NCBI GenBank assembly: GCA_026168455.1
Contig: CM047429.1
Location: 5,111,125 to 5,175,124 of the forward strand
Source: Theocolax elegans
Taxonomy: Eukaryota; Arthropoda; Insecta; Hymenoptera; Cerocephalidae
Reading direction: 5' to 3'
DNA length: 64,000 nucleotides
The position numbers were made by a program, and so were the translations under genes. Below the pieces are notes generated by a model. The model saw only the letters and a list, made by a program, of their open reading frames with translations, made no database searches and was not told the DNA's origin. Positions 32,312 through 41,718 of this stretch are shown piece after piece. The stretch's first letter is position 1. Each line of letters opens with the position of its first letter.

Positions 32312-33545
32312 TAATTTACTGTAGCTTATTTATATTAATAATTAAATAAATATTATTACTAATAGCTCTTTTTAGCTCGATTGCAGTGATATTTCTTAGC
32401 TCTTGTTTAATTATATCTAATGTAAATTAAACACACCAAGCAAAAATCAAAAACTACCAATGAAAAGAAAAAACAAATTTCAAGCTAAGCTAATTAAATT
32501 AGACTTATTTTTCACTAGGCAATCCACAAAAAATTAAACACACGAGCTTGTTTTATTATAAGCTGGGCAGTATAGAAAAGAAAATATAGCGGGAAAATAT
32601 TTAAATATATATAGGATATTAATTATTATATTACATATAAATATTGGGGTATATTGCAAGGGACGTGCTTATATAAATAAAATATCAACTAGGTTAGGCA
32701 GGCAGCAAAACAACAACAAACAAAAATTATGCAGTATAATTTATATACACTAGCTATTATTCTCGGGAAGCAGTAATGGATAAATTAGATTTTGTTGCAA
32801 TTGGTATTTAGGATAAGCAAAATTCAAATTATTATTATTTATTAGGCTATCAATAAATAATTCAAGCAAACTGTGTTTGTTAATTAAATAAGCCTTAATT
32901 GTTTAATATAGCAAAAACACAATTTAACCAAACGTGATAATAGCAATAGGAATATTAAATAGCATTAATATGTATTATGTAGCCAAAGGAAATTAATATG
33001 CTTAAAAAAAAAATAAATGTTAAAGCCGCTTCGAGTTATTAATATAACTAACAAATGCAAATGGTTATCTATTTGTATGTATTACCATTTAAATAAAATA
33101 AATAATATTGTCTTATAGAAACCTACAAAAAAAATATTAATACTTGGTTAACATATCTGTATGGGTTATAAGGAGAGGAAAAATGAATTATTTATATACA
33201 TAATTTTACTCAGCATACCAAAAAAAAACAACTATACATAACCAGTTACGTAAAGCAGTGCAAATAAATTATCTCAACAAAAACAAAATTATTATTTCCG
33301 TGCACGTGCTTAATTTACTTGCTGAAAATAGCCGTCAAAATGGCCGACCGGCTTCTTCCGGTGTGAGTGCGAGCTTTGCTTAAGGAAAGGAATAGCAATA
33401 TGGCTGCTTTTGCGTCGCGCTTCGACGCTTACAATAATTCTATTCACTCGCTTTTTACTACTAACGAAAAACAAAAACAATAATGCTGTTCGCCACTTTA
33501 CGCTAAATTATTAATTTATTTAACTGAAAAAGATCCCTTATAGAC

Positions 33546-33563
33546 AACCACGTTGGGCGACAA
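33546..33563 (-). promoter_or_regulatory. Primer-binding-site candidate
   Basis: Directly inside the 5' LTR the minus strand reads TTGTCGCCCAACGTGGTT. Position and the CGCCCAACGTGG core fit a tRNA primer site of retroelements. The exact tRNA was not determined. Confidence 0.6.
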
Positions 33564-34008
33564 TGTAACGCTGCACTGGGGATCAGGGTGCAGGTTAATG
33601 AGGGTCAGCAAGTAATTATAAATAAAATAGGTATTTATTATAAAAAAAATAATTATTGGGTGGGCGCCAGCCGCGTTATTACGCGACAACTACCGATTAC
33701 TCGCGGATAATCGTAACAAAAAGAATGAGCAGTGCTCAATATAATCACTGACCCGATAAGCGGCCGGAATATGGGTATGCCCGTATACGCTGTAGGGGAG
33801 GAAGGGGAAGGACGGGAAGGAACGGGATGCTCGCAGTTTATTAGACTGTGAGGGTAGGTAGGATTTAGCTGATGTGCGGGTAGGTAGCTAAGGAAAAGTA
33901 TATGGGTAGGTAGGTGTAGCTAGGGACTCGTCTAGCTTGTACGAGTAGGTAGGTGTTCGCCAGGGGTTCTATCGCTCGCTCTTGAAATGTGCAAAGCACA
34001 TTGTCACA
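33564..34008 (-). repeat. LTR (5' LTR in element orientation)
   Basis: 445 bp, paired with 28489-28933. Followed outside by GTAC, the target duplication. Confidence 0.92.
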
Positions 34009-34012
34009 GTAC

Positions 34013-34701
34013 TTACCTGAGTACACACTCTCTTCGTATAATATATACTATTCTTCGCCGATACCTGTGCTCGGTTACTCAGATGTGTGTCGTGCAAAGT
34101 GCGATCCCGCGGGACGAGTCAGTATTCGCCTTTAGGCTAGGGTTTAATCAATTGAAGAATGCAATTTAAATATGAACGCAGTATATTAATTGAACGAAAG
34201 GGCAAATATAAAATATCAATCATATATACGTGTGTGCGCCCGCCGCAATACGTGGCCTCGTAAATAATTTGACTAGGTTATAGTAACGCCGGAGTGGGAA
34301 GCACTCCGGTTTGCCGTGCGCGCAATTACTCGGTTGTGAGAGAGACCCGACGAGAGTGGCTAACCTCTCGTATAGACCGAATTGTAGCGTCGGGGTACCG
34401 CGCGTATCCCGACGCCGACCGCCAGGCTAGGACTTACTTGGACTTAGTAGTAGACCTTCGGGACCGCGTCCTATTCTCCCTGTCTCTCTCCTTCCTTCGC
34501 TTCCTCGTCTCAGGTAGGCCCCTCGACGATACCTCCGTTTGCTCCGAGATGTCGTGGTTACACCGCGAATCGAACGATACTGCCGGTGTGCACACTGGTT
34601 CGCGCATGCGCCTTACGCGTCTCCGACGGTAAACTCGCCCGATCGGTACTATTGCATCCATCGTGGTTGGTTTACCGTTACAATATATATATATATATAT
34701 A
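34013..34701 (+). other. GC-rich LTR-like segment ending in GTTACA before an (AT)n tract
   Basis: The interval 34230-34682 is unusually GC-rich, holds short frames only, and ends ACCGTTACA immediately before (AT)n at 34683-34701. The two solo LTRs at 46907-47613 and 60317-61308 end in the same way. A left border could not be fixed, possibly because the gag-only element inserted next to it. It is a possible third solo LTR. Confidence 0.35.
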
Positions 34702-34723
34702 TTATTTATTAGTTCTTTCTATA

Positions 34724-35430
34724 TTACAATATTGATATAAATTGTATATTATTATTAATTTCTAATGTGTAATTTCTTCTGTGTAACGTTAAATGTTCAT
34801 ACATAATGCATTGTTCGTCATTCTTACAAAGTAAACTCGTTGCATTTTCCACATTTTTCATGATTTCAGTATAGAATGTATTAAGAAATTTATCGTCATT
34901 CATCGATACAACCTTATGAATATTTTTCACAGTGAATTCGGTGATTTGGGCGTCATATATAACAGTGTTTTTATCGAGAACAAAATTTAACGTTTTCTAC
35001 CGAAATATGAAATTGAATTAAGATATTTCCACCTAAAATTAATACGTGAAACTAATTCCTTAAATATATGAAACGTAACTTTTTTGAACGCTGTACCGCA
35101 GTGATAAAGTTTTGAAGGAGATTCGTCAGATGTTATTTTACGGGCCCCTTCGATTTCTATCGCTCTATCTTTGTCACGATATGCATACCTCAAGACCCAT
35201 TCATGACAGTAAGCTTTATGATCCTTAAGTCGATCCTTAAATCCTCGAAAGTAACCGTCAATTTCGTCAAAAGTTGAAACTAATTCGGACCATCCAAGCG
35301 TTGAAAACGCAATACCGACAAAATCTGCATCGAGCAAGCGTACCACCGGACATATCTCAACGTATTCTATAACGTCAAATTCGAGCCTAATGAGAATCTT
35401 CTTTGTGAGCGATTTGTTTAAACTGTAAAA
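34724..35430 (-). pseudogene. Two anonymous ORFs of a protease-bearing DNA element (left copy)
   Basis: On the minus strand a frame from about 35425 reads SLNKSLTKKILIRLEFDVIE, then VVRLLDADFVGIAFSTLGWS and ELVSTFDEIDGYFRGFKD, ending FRWKYLNSISYFGRKR. A neighbouring frame (34930-34724) reads MKNIHKVVSMNDDKFLNTFY. An inverted copy of the first frame lies at 45000-45322 (DADFVGIAFSTLGWSELVST identical). I have no function for either. Small proteins of this look occur beside adenain-type proteases in large insect DNA elements. That link is from memory of the families and is an inference here. Confidence 0.55.
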
Positions 35431-35849
35431 ACGAGATATAACCTGATATGATATACATCGCTGGACTTCTGTTCCCGCTTACATATTTGGGTAGTTATCA
35501 GCCAATGTGACTTCAAAAATGAAAGTCGAGGAGCAGCACAGAGACTGTATTTTAAGATTGACGTCGTTTAGTGTGGCGGAGTCGCTGTTTCAATTACATC
35601 TAGCGACAGAGAGGAGAGTCATGTGTAAAAATATAACCAACAGCGAGCTACCACGTACCGAACACTTTCGAAGAGGTAGAACGGAGCACGTTAGTAGAGG
35701 TAGTCGTCGCGTAATTAATCCTTACACTATAACAAAGACATCTTGATGCTCGAATTATGTAAACATCTGGCACTGCAACCACCATTTCCAGTAAATCCTA
35801 TGTCATTTTTTATATCGCACATATCTTTGTGCAATACCATCATTCTTTA

Positions 35850-36170
35850 CAAGATCAGCAGAAAAACGTTTAGAAAGTTCTGTATACCGAGACCTTTACT
35901 CATACATTGTAGAAACATTATACAAAACTGACCGCATACGTCAGACGTTTCGCTTTGCAATCGCGTGGAATTCCAACGATATCGTTTACAATTTCTTTTT
36001 ATCCGCTCGATGTGTCCGGGTACAAACTGTGGATAGTCATAATTATCGACGTAATACGCATTACTGTTTTTGTCTACGTACACAGCAACCAAATGCATTC
36101 CCAGTTTTGTATGGTCCTCAGTATTGAAGATGAATGCCGTCGGTTTCGACTACGCCTATAGAATCTGATC
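35850..36170 (-). pseudogene. Adenain-like cysteine protease (Polinton/Maverick-like), fragment
   Basis: The minus-strand frame reads KPTAFIFNTEDHTKLGMHLV, AVYVDKNSNAYYVDNYDYP, then SETSDVCGQFCIMFLQCMSK. The order His (in MHLVAVY), Asp (in YVDNYD), Cys (in DVCGQFC) matches the catalytic residues of adenovirus-type/Ulp1-fold cysteine proteases. In Polintons and adenovirus-like elements these process capsid proteins. The catalytic residues are present. The N-terminal part is shifted out of frame near 36165. No DNA polymerase B, packaging ATPase or capsid gene was seen here, so the element is partial. Assignment to Polinton-like elements rests on the protease alone. Confidence 0.65.
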
Positions 36171-36349
36171 TGCCGGGAATATACCCACTGTATGTGATCG
36201 AATCTTGGTCAGGAGTTTCAAAATTTCCAAATTGTTCACTGTGAAGCTGTGTTAACAAACTGAATCCGAATCCGTCAATTATTTCTTGTTTACGTAAACG
36301 CAACCACCCTTTGAAGCGAAACGCATTACTTAACACAAGCTATATTTTA

Positions 36350-36790
36350 AATGCCTATTTTTTAACCTGTGCTGAACACAGTATTTATCGCTCCAAGGTA
36401 GATTTTTAAATGATGGACAATCCTTGTCATATTTCAAATGAATTACTTCACACACTGTCAGTCTATGTAAAATCGACCACATTTCTTTACCCCGTGTATA
36501 AATTTTTCGTCCGTTCTTCGTTATCTACTTGAAAGTCTTTGAAATCATTTTTTTCGTCACGTCACCTTTGAAATAATCTAATCGGTGATGATTGAACATC
36601 AACCAATTGTTTTGTCTTCTTATGTCGTCTGGTAGTCGTTTAATACCTATCAGGGGAGCCAGAATGCAGTGTGCAGTACAATCTCCAGCCAATGAGACGA
36701 TTGCGATTTCTTTTCGAATGGTAATATCATCCTCATCTTTAAAATATTGAATATCAACGGCCATATCCATCATTGCTGTAGAAAATTTTT
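36350..36790 (-). pseudogene. Anonymous conserved-looking ORF upstream of the protease
   Basis: The frame MMDMAVDIQYFKDEDDITIR starts at 36773 and contains KEIAIVSLAGDCTAHCILAP, then NNWLMFNHHRLDYFKGD. After a stop it resumes with IYTRGKEMW, CPSFKNLPWSDKYCVQH. Proteins of this layout (VDIQ..., KEVA..., then a CP.L.....YC.YH tail) are common as uncharacterised ORFs in insect repeat DNA; I cannot give a function. It lies directly upstream of the protease and probably belonged to the same element. The CsRn1 element is inserted about 115 bp upstream of its start. Confidence 0.45.
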
Positions 36791-36886
36791 ACACCATTTG
36801 ACTAATGATTTGTCAGAATGCCTTATATTATAGAGTAGAAATTAAAAGCGCCATCTGTAGAGAACTTTTATCCGCTGAAATCTACT

Positions 36887-37206
36887 TTTGGAAGTACTGG
36901 TTTGATGGAATGAATAATAAGACGGTTCGTACGTAACTTCCTTGCTTTATTTTTGGGATCCGGGGGATCCGTTGTGAATATACAGAGAATGATGATACAA
37001 TGAAAACGCTCTTAAGCTAGAACCCGGCTCGAGCGGAAGGCGTGATGCAATGTTGCTTCTGCGACGGTCGAGCGGCGAATGAACCTTCTTTTCCTTTCCT
37101 CCCGCCTCGTCAGAAGTCCGTTCTTGTGACGAGAATTTGTTTTCGTCTTGACCGAGGTGCAGCGCTGTTAGGAGCGGGAGATTGACTGCTCGAATGAGCC
37201 TCCACA
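36887..37206 (-). repeat. CsRn1-type 3' LTR
   Basis: In element orientation it reads TGTGGAGGCTC...TACTTCCAAA. The pol frame runs about 97 bp into it (to 37110), so the pol C-terminus is LTR-encoded. It differs from 41395-41714 at two positions that I see (GGGATC/GGAATC and GTGCAG/GTGCGG). Confidence 0.93.
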
Positions 37207-40200
37207 GCCACTCCCCTTCCAGAGACCTTCTCCAAGGGGGAAGGGAATGTTACCTTCTTTACAGGTTTTGAGGTCGATTCGACGGTGACCGGCTTCTGCG
37301 TTGAGGTGGGTTGATGGGGCTGGATTGCTGGATCCGCTGCTTCTAAGTGGGCTGGAATTAATGCATCAGTGGTGATTGATTTTTCTTCTCCATCCACTAA
37401 GATAACGTAGACCTTGTCGTTGATGCGCTTGACCACTTTGAAGGGTCCCACGTATGGAGGTACCAGAGGCTTGCGTATGGTGTCCAGGCGTTGATACACG
37501 TGGGTGCATGATCCTAGGTTTTTGAGAACGAAGGGTTTGTAATTAGTGTGGTGCGCGGCTGGAACGGGTTTGATTTCTTTGATCAGCTGACGGAATTTTC
37601 CAATAAAGGTCTGCGGATCAGCTGGAGTGTTGGTCGTGACAAAAAATTCTCCTGGAAGTCGGAGAGTTGTTCCGAACAGCATTTCCGCTGGGGAAGCTTG
37701 AAGGTCCTCTTTGAAACAGGTGCGTAGTCCGAGCAGTGTCATCGGTAGTCTTTTGGTCCACGGAATTTGCGATTCGCACATGAGAGCGGCTTTCAGCGTG
37801 CGGTGGAAACGCTCGATAATCCCGTTGGCTTGAGGGTGGTATGGCGTTGTGTGGATTCGCTTGGCTCCGATCTGGTTAGCTAGAGCAGTGAAAAGAGACG
37901 ATTCGAACTGCTTACCCTGGTCGGTTGTTATGGTGAGGGGCGATCCGAAGAACGAAATCCACTCAGCGAAAAGGGCGTCTGCTACTGTATCCGCTCTCAT
38001 GTCCTTGATCGGTACTGCTTGGGGCCACCTGGTGAAACGGTCGAGGATCGTCAGGCAATATCGGAATCCGTCTACCAAGGGGAGAGTGATCAGATCCAGG
38101 TGAATATGCTGGAAGCGGTTATCCGGGTCCTGGAATGACGACAGGGCAGCACGGTTGTGACGGTGCACCTTTGAGCGTTGACAGGCATCGCAGGTGCGAG
38201 CCCAACGAGCGGCGTCTTTGCGGATTCCTGGCCACACGAATTTCTCCGACAGCAGGCGAACTGTTGCTCGAATGCTGGGATGAGCTGGACGATGGACCTC
38301 GTCGAAAGCTAGACGTCGGAGAGATTCTGATAGGAACGGCCGAACCACGTTGTTGTGGATGTTGCATGCCACCTCCACACCTTGGATCTGAAGCATCTGC
38401 AAATCAAGGGAGCCTGAGTCTCGGAGATGCACTAGCTCTTGGTCCGCGGTTTGAGCTTCTGAGATGGTGGCTGCGTCTAGAGTGGACGGCATGTCGATGG
38501 CACAGCATCTAGAAAATGCATCTGCAACGGCGTTGTCTTCTCCTTTGACGTGCTGGAAGGTTACGTTGTGCTGGAGAATATAATCTAGGTGTCTTTGTTG
38601 TCTGGGCGTAGCTTTGTCGGAAGGCTGGTTGGCTGCGTAGATGAGCGGCTTGTGATCCGTGCGGATGGTGAAAGATCTGCCCTCGACCACCCTACGGAAG
38701 TGCTTGACTGCCTCGTAGACAGCGAGGAGTTCGCGATCGTAGGTGCTGTAGCGACGTTCGGTGTCCGAGAGCTTCCTCGAGAAGAAACCCACGGGTTTCC
38801 ACGTGCCCAGAATGAATTGTTCCAGAGCAGCCCCAATGGCCGTGTCCGAGGCGTCGGTGGCTAGAACGAGAGGTGCTGTAGGTGACAGGTAGTACGGCTT
38901 GGCTGCGCTGGCCAGACTGGCCTTGCAAAGCGCGAACGCAGCTTCGGCCTCTGGTGTCCAGGACAAACTTCGACGACTGCCTTTGGTGGTGCCTCGCAGC
39001 AGCTCGTGTAGAGGAGCTTGAGTAGATGCAGCGTTTGGAAGGCATCGGCGATAGAAATTCAACATGCCTAGGAAACAGCGAAGTGCCCTCGGGGAATCGG
39101 GCTTTGAGTACGCTTGCAGTGCCTCGACCTTGTGAGCGGGAGGTTGGAAACCCTCCGGCGATACAGCAAAACCCAGAAATATTACGGACGACTGACCGAG
39201 TGCGCACTTCGCTAGATTGATCGAGAGTCCGGAGCTGCGGAGTCTGTCAAACAGAAGTCTCAGGTGACGTATGTGTTCGTCATGATCGTCTGACATGACT
39301 ATCAGGTCGTCGATATAAGCTCTAATAAAAGGTAAGTCTCGGAGGAGTGAATCCAGGTAGCGTTGGAAGGTCTGCGTAGCATTTCGCAATCCCAGTGAGA
39401 GGACCTTGAACTCGAACAGGCTGAACGGTGTAGCGATGGCGGTCTTCGGAATGTCCTCTTCAGCCATGGGAACCTGGTAGTAGGCTTTCTCCAGGTCAAT
39501 GACCGAGAAGACGCGCCGGTCTCTGCAGTCCTGAAGGAGGTCCTCGATGATGGGAAGAGGGTATCGATCTGGCAGGGTACAAGCGTTGAGACGCCTGTAA
39601 TCTCCTGTGGCCCTGTAACCACCTCCTGGTTTCTCGACCAAATGCAGTGGGCTGGCCCATTGGCTGGATGACGGCTGGACAATGTCTCTCTCCAGCAGGG
39701 CGTCGATCTCCTTTCTGGCGGCTGCAAGGCGTGGGCCGAAAAGCCTTCGCGGACGCTCAAAGACAAGGGCTCCCGTCGTGTGGATATGGTGTCGGACTGG
39801 CACACCGTTGAGCGTGGCTCCTCCTCTGGAAGGGCGAGCGAGATCCTCATACTCAGCTAGAATGGAGTCGTACTGGAGACGTCTGCCCTGATCCAATTCG
39901 TTGTTGACAGGTGCAATCGAATGTATGACAGCAGGCTGGAGCGAAGCAGTGGAGGCCACCGAGGTCAGCGGGTCGATCAGGCAACGTTTCCGCATGTCGA
40001 TGAGCAGGCCAGTATGCGTCAGAAAATCCGCACCCAGTATTGTGGTTGGCACGTCAGCCACGACGAATGGCCAGGAGAAGGTGCGCCTGAGGCCCAACTC
40101 GAGTCTCAGCAGACGTTGACCGTACGTAGCAATTGGAGTCCGATTAACCGCTGCCAACTGTAGCGTCTGCTTCTGCAGGCGTTGCTTGACGGTGGACCTT

Positions 40201-40367
40201 GGAAGTAGAGACAAAACAGAACCTGAATCAACGAGAAAACATAGACGAGAATCCCTATCACGAATCAGTAGGCGGTTTTCTCGAGTACTATCGCTGCCGG
40301 GAACCGCCTGGATGAGCGGCAGCGGAGCTAGTTTCCCTGACTGCCTAGGGAGCCGGCGAACGAGCAA
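37110..40367 (-). CDS. pol: CsRn1-type pol: protease, RT, RNase H, integrase
   Basis: The uninterrupted 1085-codon frame contains all expected domains. Aspartic protease has FLVDSGSVLSLLP (Asp47). Reverse transcriptase has GDYRRLNACTLPDRYPLP, then VIDLEKAYYQVP, and the catalytic YIDDLIV (351-354). RNase H has LATDASDTAIG (505), YSTYDRELLAV (546) and RTDHKPL (571). Integrase has the HHCC finger (His692, His696, Cys726, Cys729) and Asp758, Asp816 and Glu852, the last two 35 residues apart (DDE). The C-terminal part (PPYVGPFKVVKRINDKVYV) resembles the GPF/GPY module. The frame overlaps the end of gag by 40 bases in the -1 frame, so it is probably made by frameshifting from gag. The listed first Met need not be the real N-terminus. 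All catalytic residues are present. Confidence 0.95.
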   Translation of the reverse strand: MLVRRLPRQSGKLAPLPLIQAVPGSDSTRENRLLIRDRDSRLCFLVDSGSVLSLLPRSTVKQRLQKQTLQLAAVNRTPIATYGQRLLRLELGLRRTFSWPFVVADVPTTILGADFLTHTGLLIDMRKRCLIDPLTSVASTASLQPAVIHSIAPVNNELDQGRRLQYDSILAEYEDLARPSRGGATLNGVPVRHHIHTTGALVFERPRRLFGPRLAAARKEIDALLERDIVQPSSSQWASPLHLVEKPGGGYRATGDYRRLNACTLPDRYPLPIIEDLLQDCRDRRVFSVIDLEKAYYQVPMAEEDIPKTAIATPFSLFEFKVLSLGLRNATQTFQRYLDSLLRDLPFIRAYIDDLIVMSDDHDEHIRHLRLLFDRLRSSGLSINLAKCALGQSSVIFLGFAVSPEGFQPPAHKVEALQAYSKPDSPRALRCFLGMLNFYRRCLPNAASTQAPLHELLRGTTKGSRRSLSWTPEAEAAFALCKASLASAAKPYYLSPTAPLVLATDASDTAIGAALEQFILGTWKPVGFFSRKLSDTERRYSTYDRELLAVYEAVKHFRRVVEGRSFTIRTDHKPLIYAANQPSDKATPRQQRHLDYILQHNVTFQHVKGEDNAVADAFSRCCAIDMPSTLDAATISEAQTADQELVHLRDSGSLDLQMLQIQGVEVACNIHNNVVRPFLSESLRRLAFDEVHRPAHPSIRATVRLLSEKFVWPGIRKDAARWARTCDACQRSKVHRHNRAALSSFQDPDNRFQHIHLDLITLPLVDGFRYCLTILDRFTRWPQAVPIKDMRADTVADALFAEWISFFGSPLTITTDQGKQFESSLFTALANQIGAKRIHTTPYHPQANGIIERFHRTLKAALMCESQIPWTKRLPMTLLGLRTCFKEDLQASPAEMLFGTTLRLPGEFFVTTNTPADPQTFIGKFRQLIKEIKPVPAAHHTNYKPFVLKNLGSCTHVYQRLDTIRKPLVPPYVGPFKVVKRINDKVYVILVDGEEKSITTDALIPAHLEAADPAIQPHQPTSTQKPVTVESTSKPVKKVTFPSPLEKVSGRGVAVEAHSSSQSPAPNSAAPRSRRKQILVTRTDF

Positions 40368-41380
40368 GGATTAACACACTGTCTGGGAGCCGAACCAAAC
40401 CGGCGATGATAGTAGCACGTGTCTCGTGCCGGGGCTGGAGAGCTGGAGGCTTGACGTCCTCTCGAGGAAGACCTGGCGCGCGGCCTCGCCTCCGACGAGG
40501 TGCGGATCCGAAGCTGGGAGTCCGTGGCCGCGACGAGTTGAGAAACTGCGGTGCGCAGTGCGGCGAGCTCGGCTAAAATGCGGGAACAGTCGGAGCTTGT
40601 CATGGCGTCCATGCGGCTTGGTGAAACTGAGCGCTGATGGGTGGCAGGTGCGACGGCGCAAGCACCCGGTGCTGGATCAACAATGTCGTCGGCGGCTGCA
40701 GCGAGCTCGTCCAAAGTGCCGTTCTTGAACGCCCTCAATATCCTGGCCGTGCTGGAGGGCAGGAGGTCTAGCCATTTGACCCGAAGCAGCTCGTCGGTGA
40801 CGCTGTTCCCGACGAGTGCACGCATGTGCCTGAGCAGCTGCGATGGCGTGCGATCACCCAACTCGATGTTCGTCAGCAGCTTGTGCAGTTTCTGTTGCTC
40901 GGATTCTGTACAACAAGCAAGAATTTTGTTTTTGAGGTTGTCGTACTTGCCGTGTGTTGGAGGGTCTCTGATAACATCCAGAAGGTCCTGTAGCGTCCCA
41001 CTGTCGAGCATGGCCACCGCTAGATGATATCGGCTGTCGTCACCTCGAACGCGGTTGCACGCAAAAACGGCCTCGACTTGGATGAACCAGGCCTCGGGGT
41101 TCTGTCTCCAAAATGGCGGGAGTTTTACCGTGTAAACGGATTCCACTGCGGGAGCTGGATTTTCGCCCACGAGGGACAGTGGTTCGTCGAATTGGTTTTC
41201 GGACGTTCCTTGAGCTGGAGGTGAAGGTTGGTTGGACATCGCTGACAAGGAGAGTTTATGTCGAAATCTCTGCGTCGTTCGAAGTGCCAAGTCGGTTGGC
41301 AAGGCGGCGTTCCTTGGAGTCTCCGTCGTTGCACGATGGCGAGCACGTTTTCCGGCCCGCGCGGAATCCACCCGAATCAC
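40328..41380 (-). CDS. gag: CsRn1-type gag
   Basis: The frame has 350 codons from the first Met, directly after the primer site. The likelier start is Met48 (MSNQPSPPAQG, about 41239). The capsid region has VYTVKLPPFWRQNPEAWFIQ and VEAVFACN, then EQQKLHKLLTNIELGDRTPS. A serine/arginine-rich linker precedes the C-terminal finger CYYHRRFGSAPRQCVNPC (Cys322, His325, Cys335, Cys339). This is the CHCC form of the CsRn1 lineage, not the common CCHC knuckle. No stop or frameshift interrupts the frame. The product would form the particle shell in the cytoplasm. The frame ends at 40328, inside the start of pol. Confidence 0.92.
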   Translation of the reverse strand: MIRVDSARAGKRARHRATTETPRNAALPTDLALRTTQRFRHKLSLSAMSNQPSPPAQGTSENQFDEPLSLVGENPAPAVESVYTVKLPPFWRQNPEAWFIQVEAVFACNRVRGDDSRYHLAVAMLDSGTLQDLLDVIRDPPTHGKYDNLKNKILACCTESEQQKLHKLLTNIELGDRTPSQLLRHMRALVGNSVTDELLRVKWLDLLPSSTARILRAFKNGTLDELAAAADDIVDPAPGACAVAPATHQRSVSPSRMDAMTSSDCSRILAELAALRTAVSQLVAATDSQLRIRTSSEARPRARSSSRGRQASSSPAPARDTCYYHRRFGSAPRQCVNPCSFAGSLGSQGN

Positions 41381-41394
41381 GTCGGGGTCACCAA
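41376..41394 (-). promoter_or_regulatory. Primer-binding site, tRNA-Trp type
   Basis: Directly after the 5' LTR the minus strand reads TTGGTGACCCCGACGTGAT. This complements the 3' end of eukaryotic tRNA-Trp (CACGTCGGGGTCACCA), the primer known for CsRn1-type elements. Confidence 0.9.
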
Positions 41395-41714
41395 TTTGGA
41401 AGTACTGGTTTGATGGAATGAATAATAAGACGGTTCGTACGTAACTTCCTTGCTTTATTTTTGGAATCCGGGGGATCCGTTGTGAATATACAGAGAATGA
41501 TGATACAATGAAAACGCTCTTAAGCTAGAACCCGGCTCGAGCGGAAGGCGTGATGCAATGTTGCTTCTGCGACGGTCGAGCGGCGAATGAACCTTCTTTT
41601 CCTTTCCTCCCGCCTCGTCAGAAGTCCGTTCTTGTGACGAGAATTTGTTTTCGTCTTGACCGAGGTGCGGCGCTGTTAGGAGCGGGAGATTGACTGCTCG
41701 AATGAGCCTCCACA
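41395..41714 (-). repeat. CsRn1-type 5' LTR (promoter-bearing)
   Basis: 320 bp, nearly identical to 36887-37206. Followed outside by TACT, the target duplication. Confidence 0.93.
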
Positions 41715-41718
41715 TACT

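Larger units (their letters stand above)
28489..34008 (-). mobile_element. Gag-only LTR retrotransposon (non-autonomous, gypsy-like)
   Basis: Two 445-bp direct repeats (28489-28933 and 33564-34008) start TGTAACGCTGCA and end TTGTCACA. They are flanked by the 4-bp duplication GTAC (28485-28488 and 34009-34012). A C-rich run beside the left LTR is the polypurine tract on the minus strand, and a primer-binding-site-like sequence lies inside the right LTR, so the element reads right to left. The interior carries a gag gene, a roughly 1.2-kb AT-rich leader (32312-33545) and about 0.75 kb after gag. No protease, reverse transcriptase or integrase was found. The LTRs differ at about 3% of sites. It would need enzymes from a related full element. 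Confidence 0.9.
36887..41714 (-). mobile_element. CsRn1-type Ty3/gypsy LTR retrotransposon, apparently intact
   Basis: Two 320-bp LTRs (36887-37206 and 41395-41714) bracket intact gag and pol frames on the minus strand. The 4-bp duplication TACT flanks the element (36883-36886 and 41715-41718). The LTRs differ at about two sites, so insertion is very recent. Three features agree with the CsRn1 lineage: a tRNA-Trp primer site, an unusual Cys-His-Cys-Cys gag finger, and gag and pol joined by a -1 shift. The element is GC-richer than its surroundings, as expected for a recent arrival. It has landed in the protease-bearing DNA element. Confidence 0.95.

Noticed and set aside
35507..35746. 79-codon plus-strand gene in the protease-bearing element
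   Set aside because: The inverted copy at 44.7-44.95 kb does not keep it as an evident coding frame and it overlaps the spacer between minus-strand genes; too weak to call.
38135..41421. Long plus-strand frames (up to 128 codons) across the CsRn1 element
   Set aside because: They are antisense to intact gag and pol in GC-rich DNA, where such open frames arise by chance.
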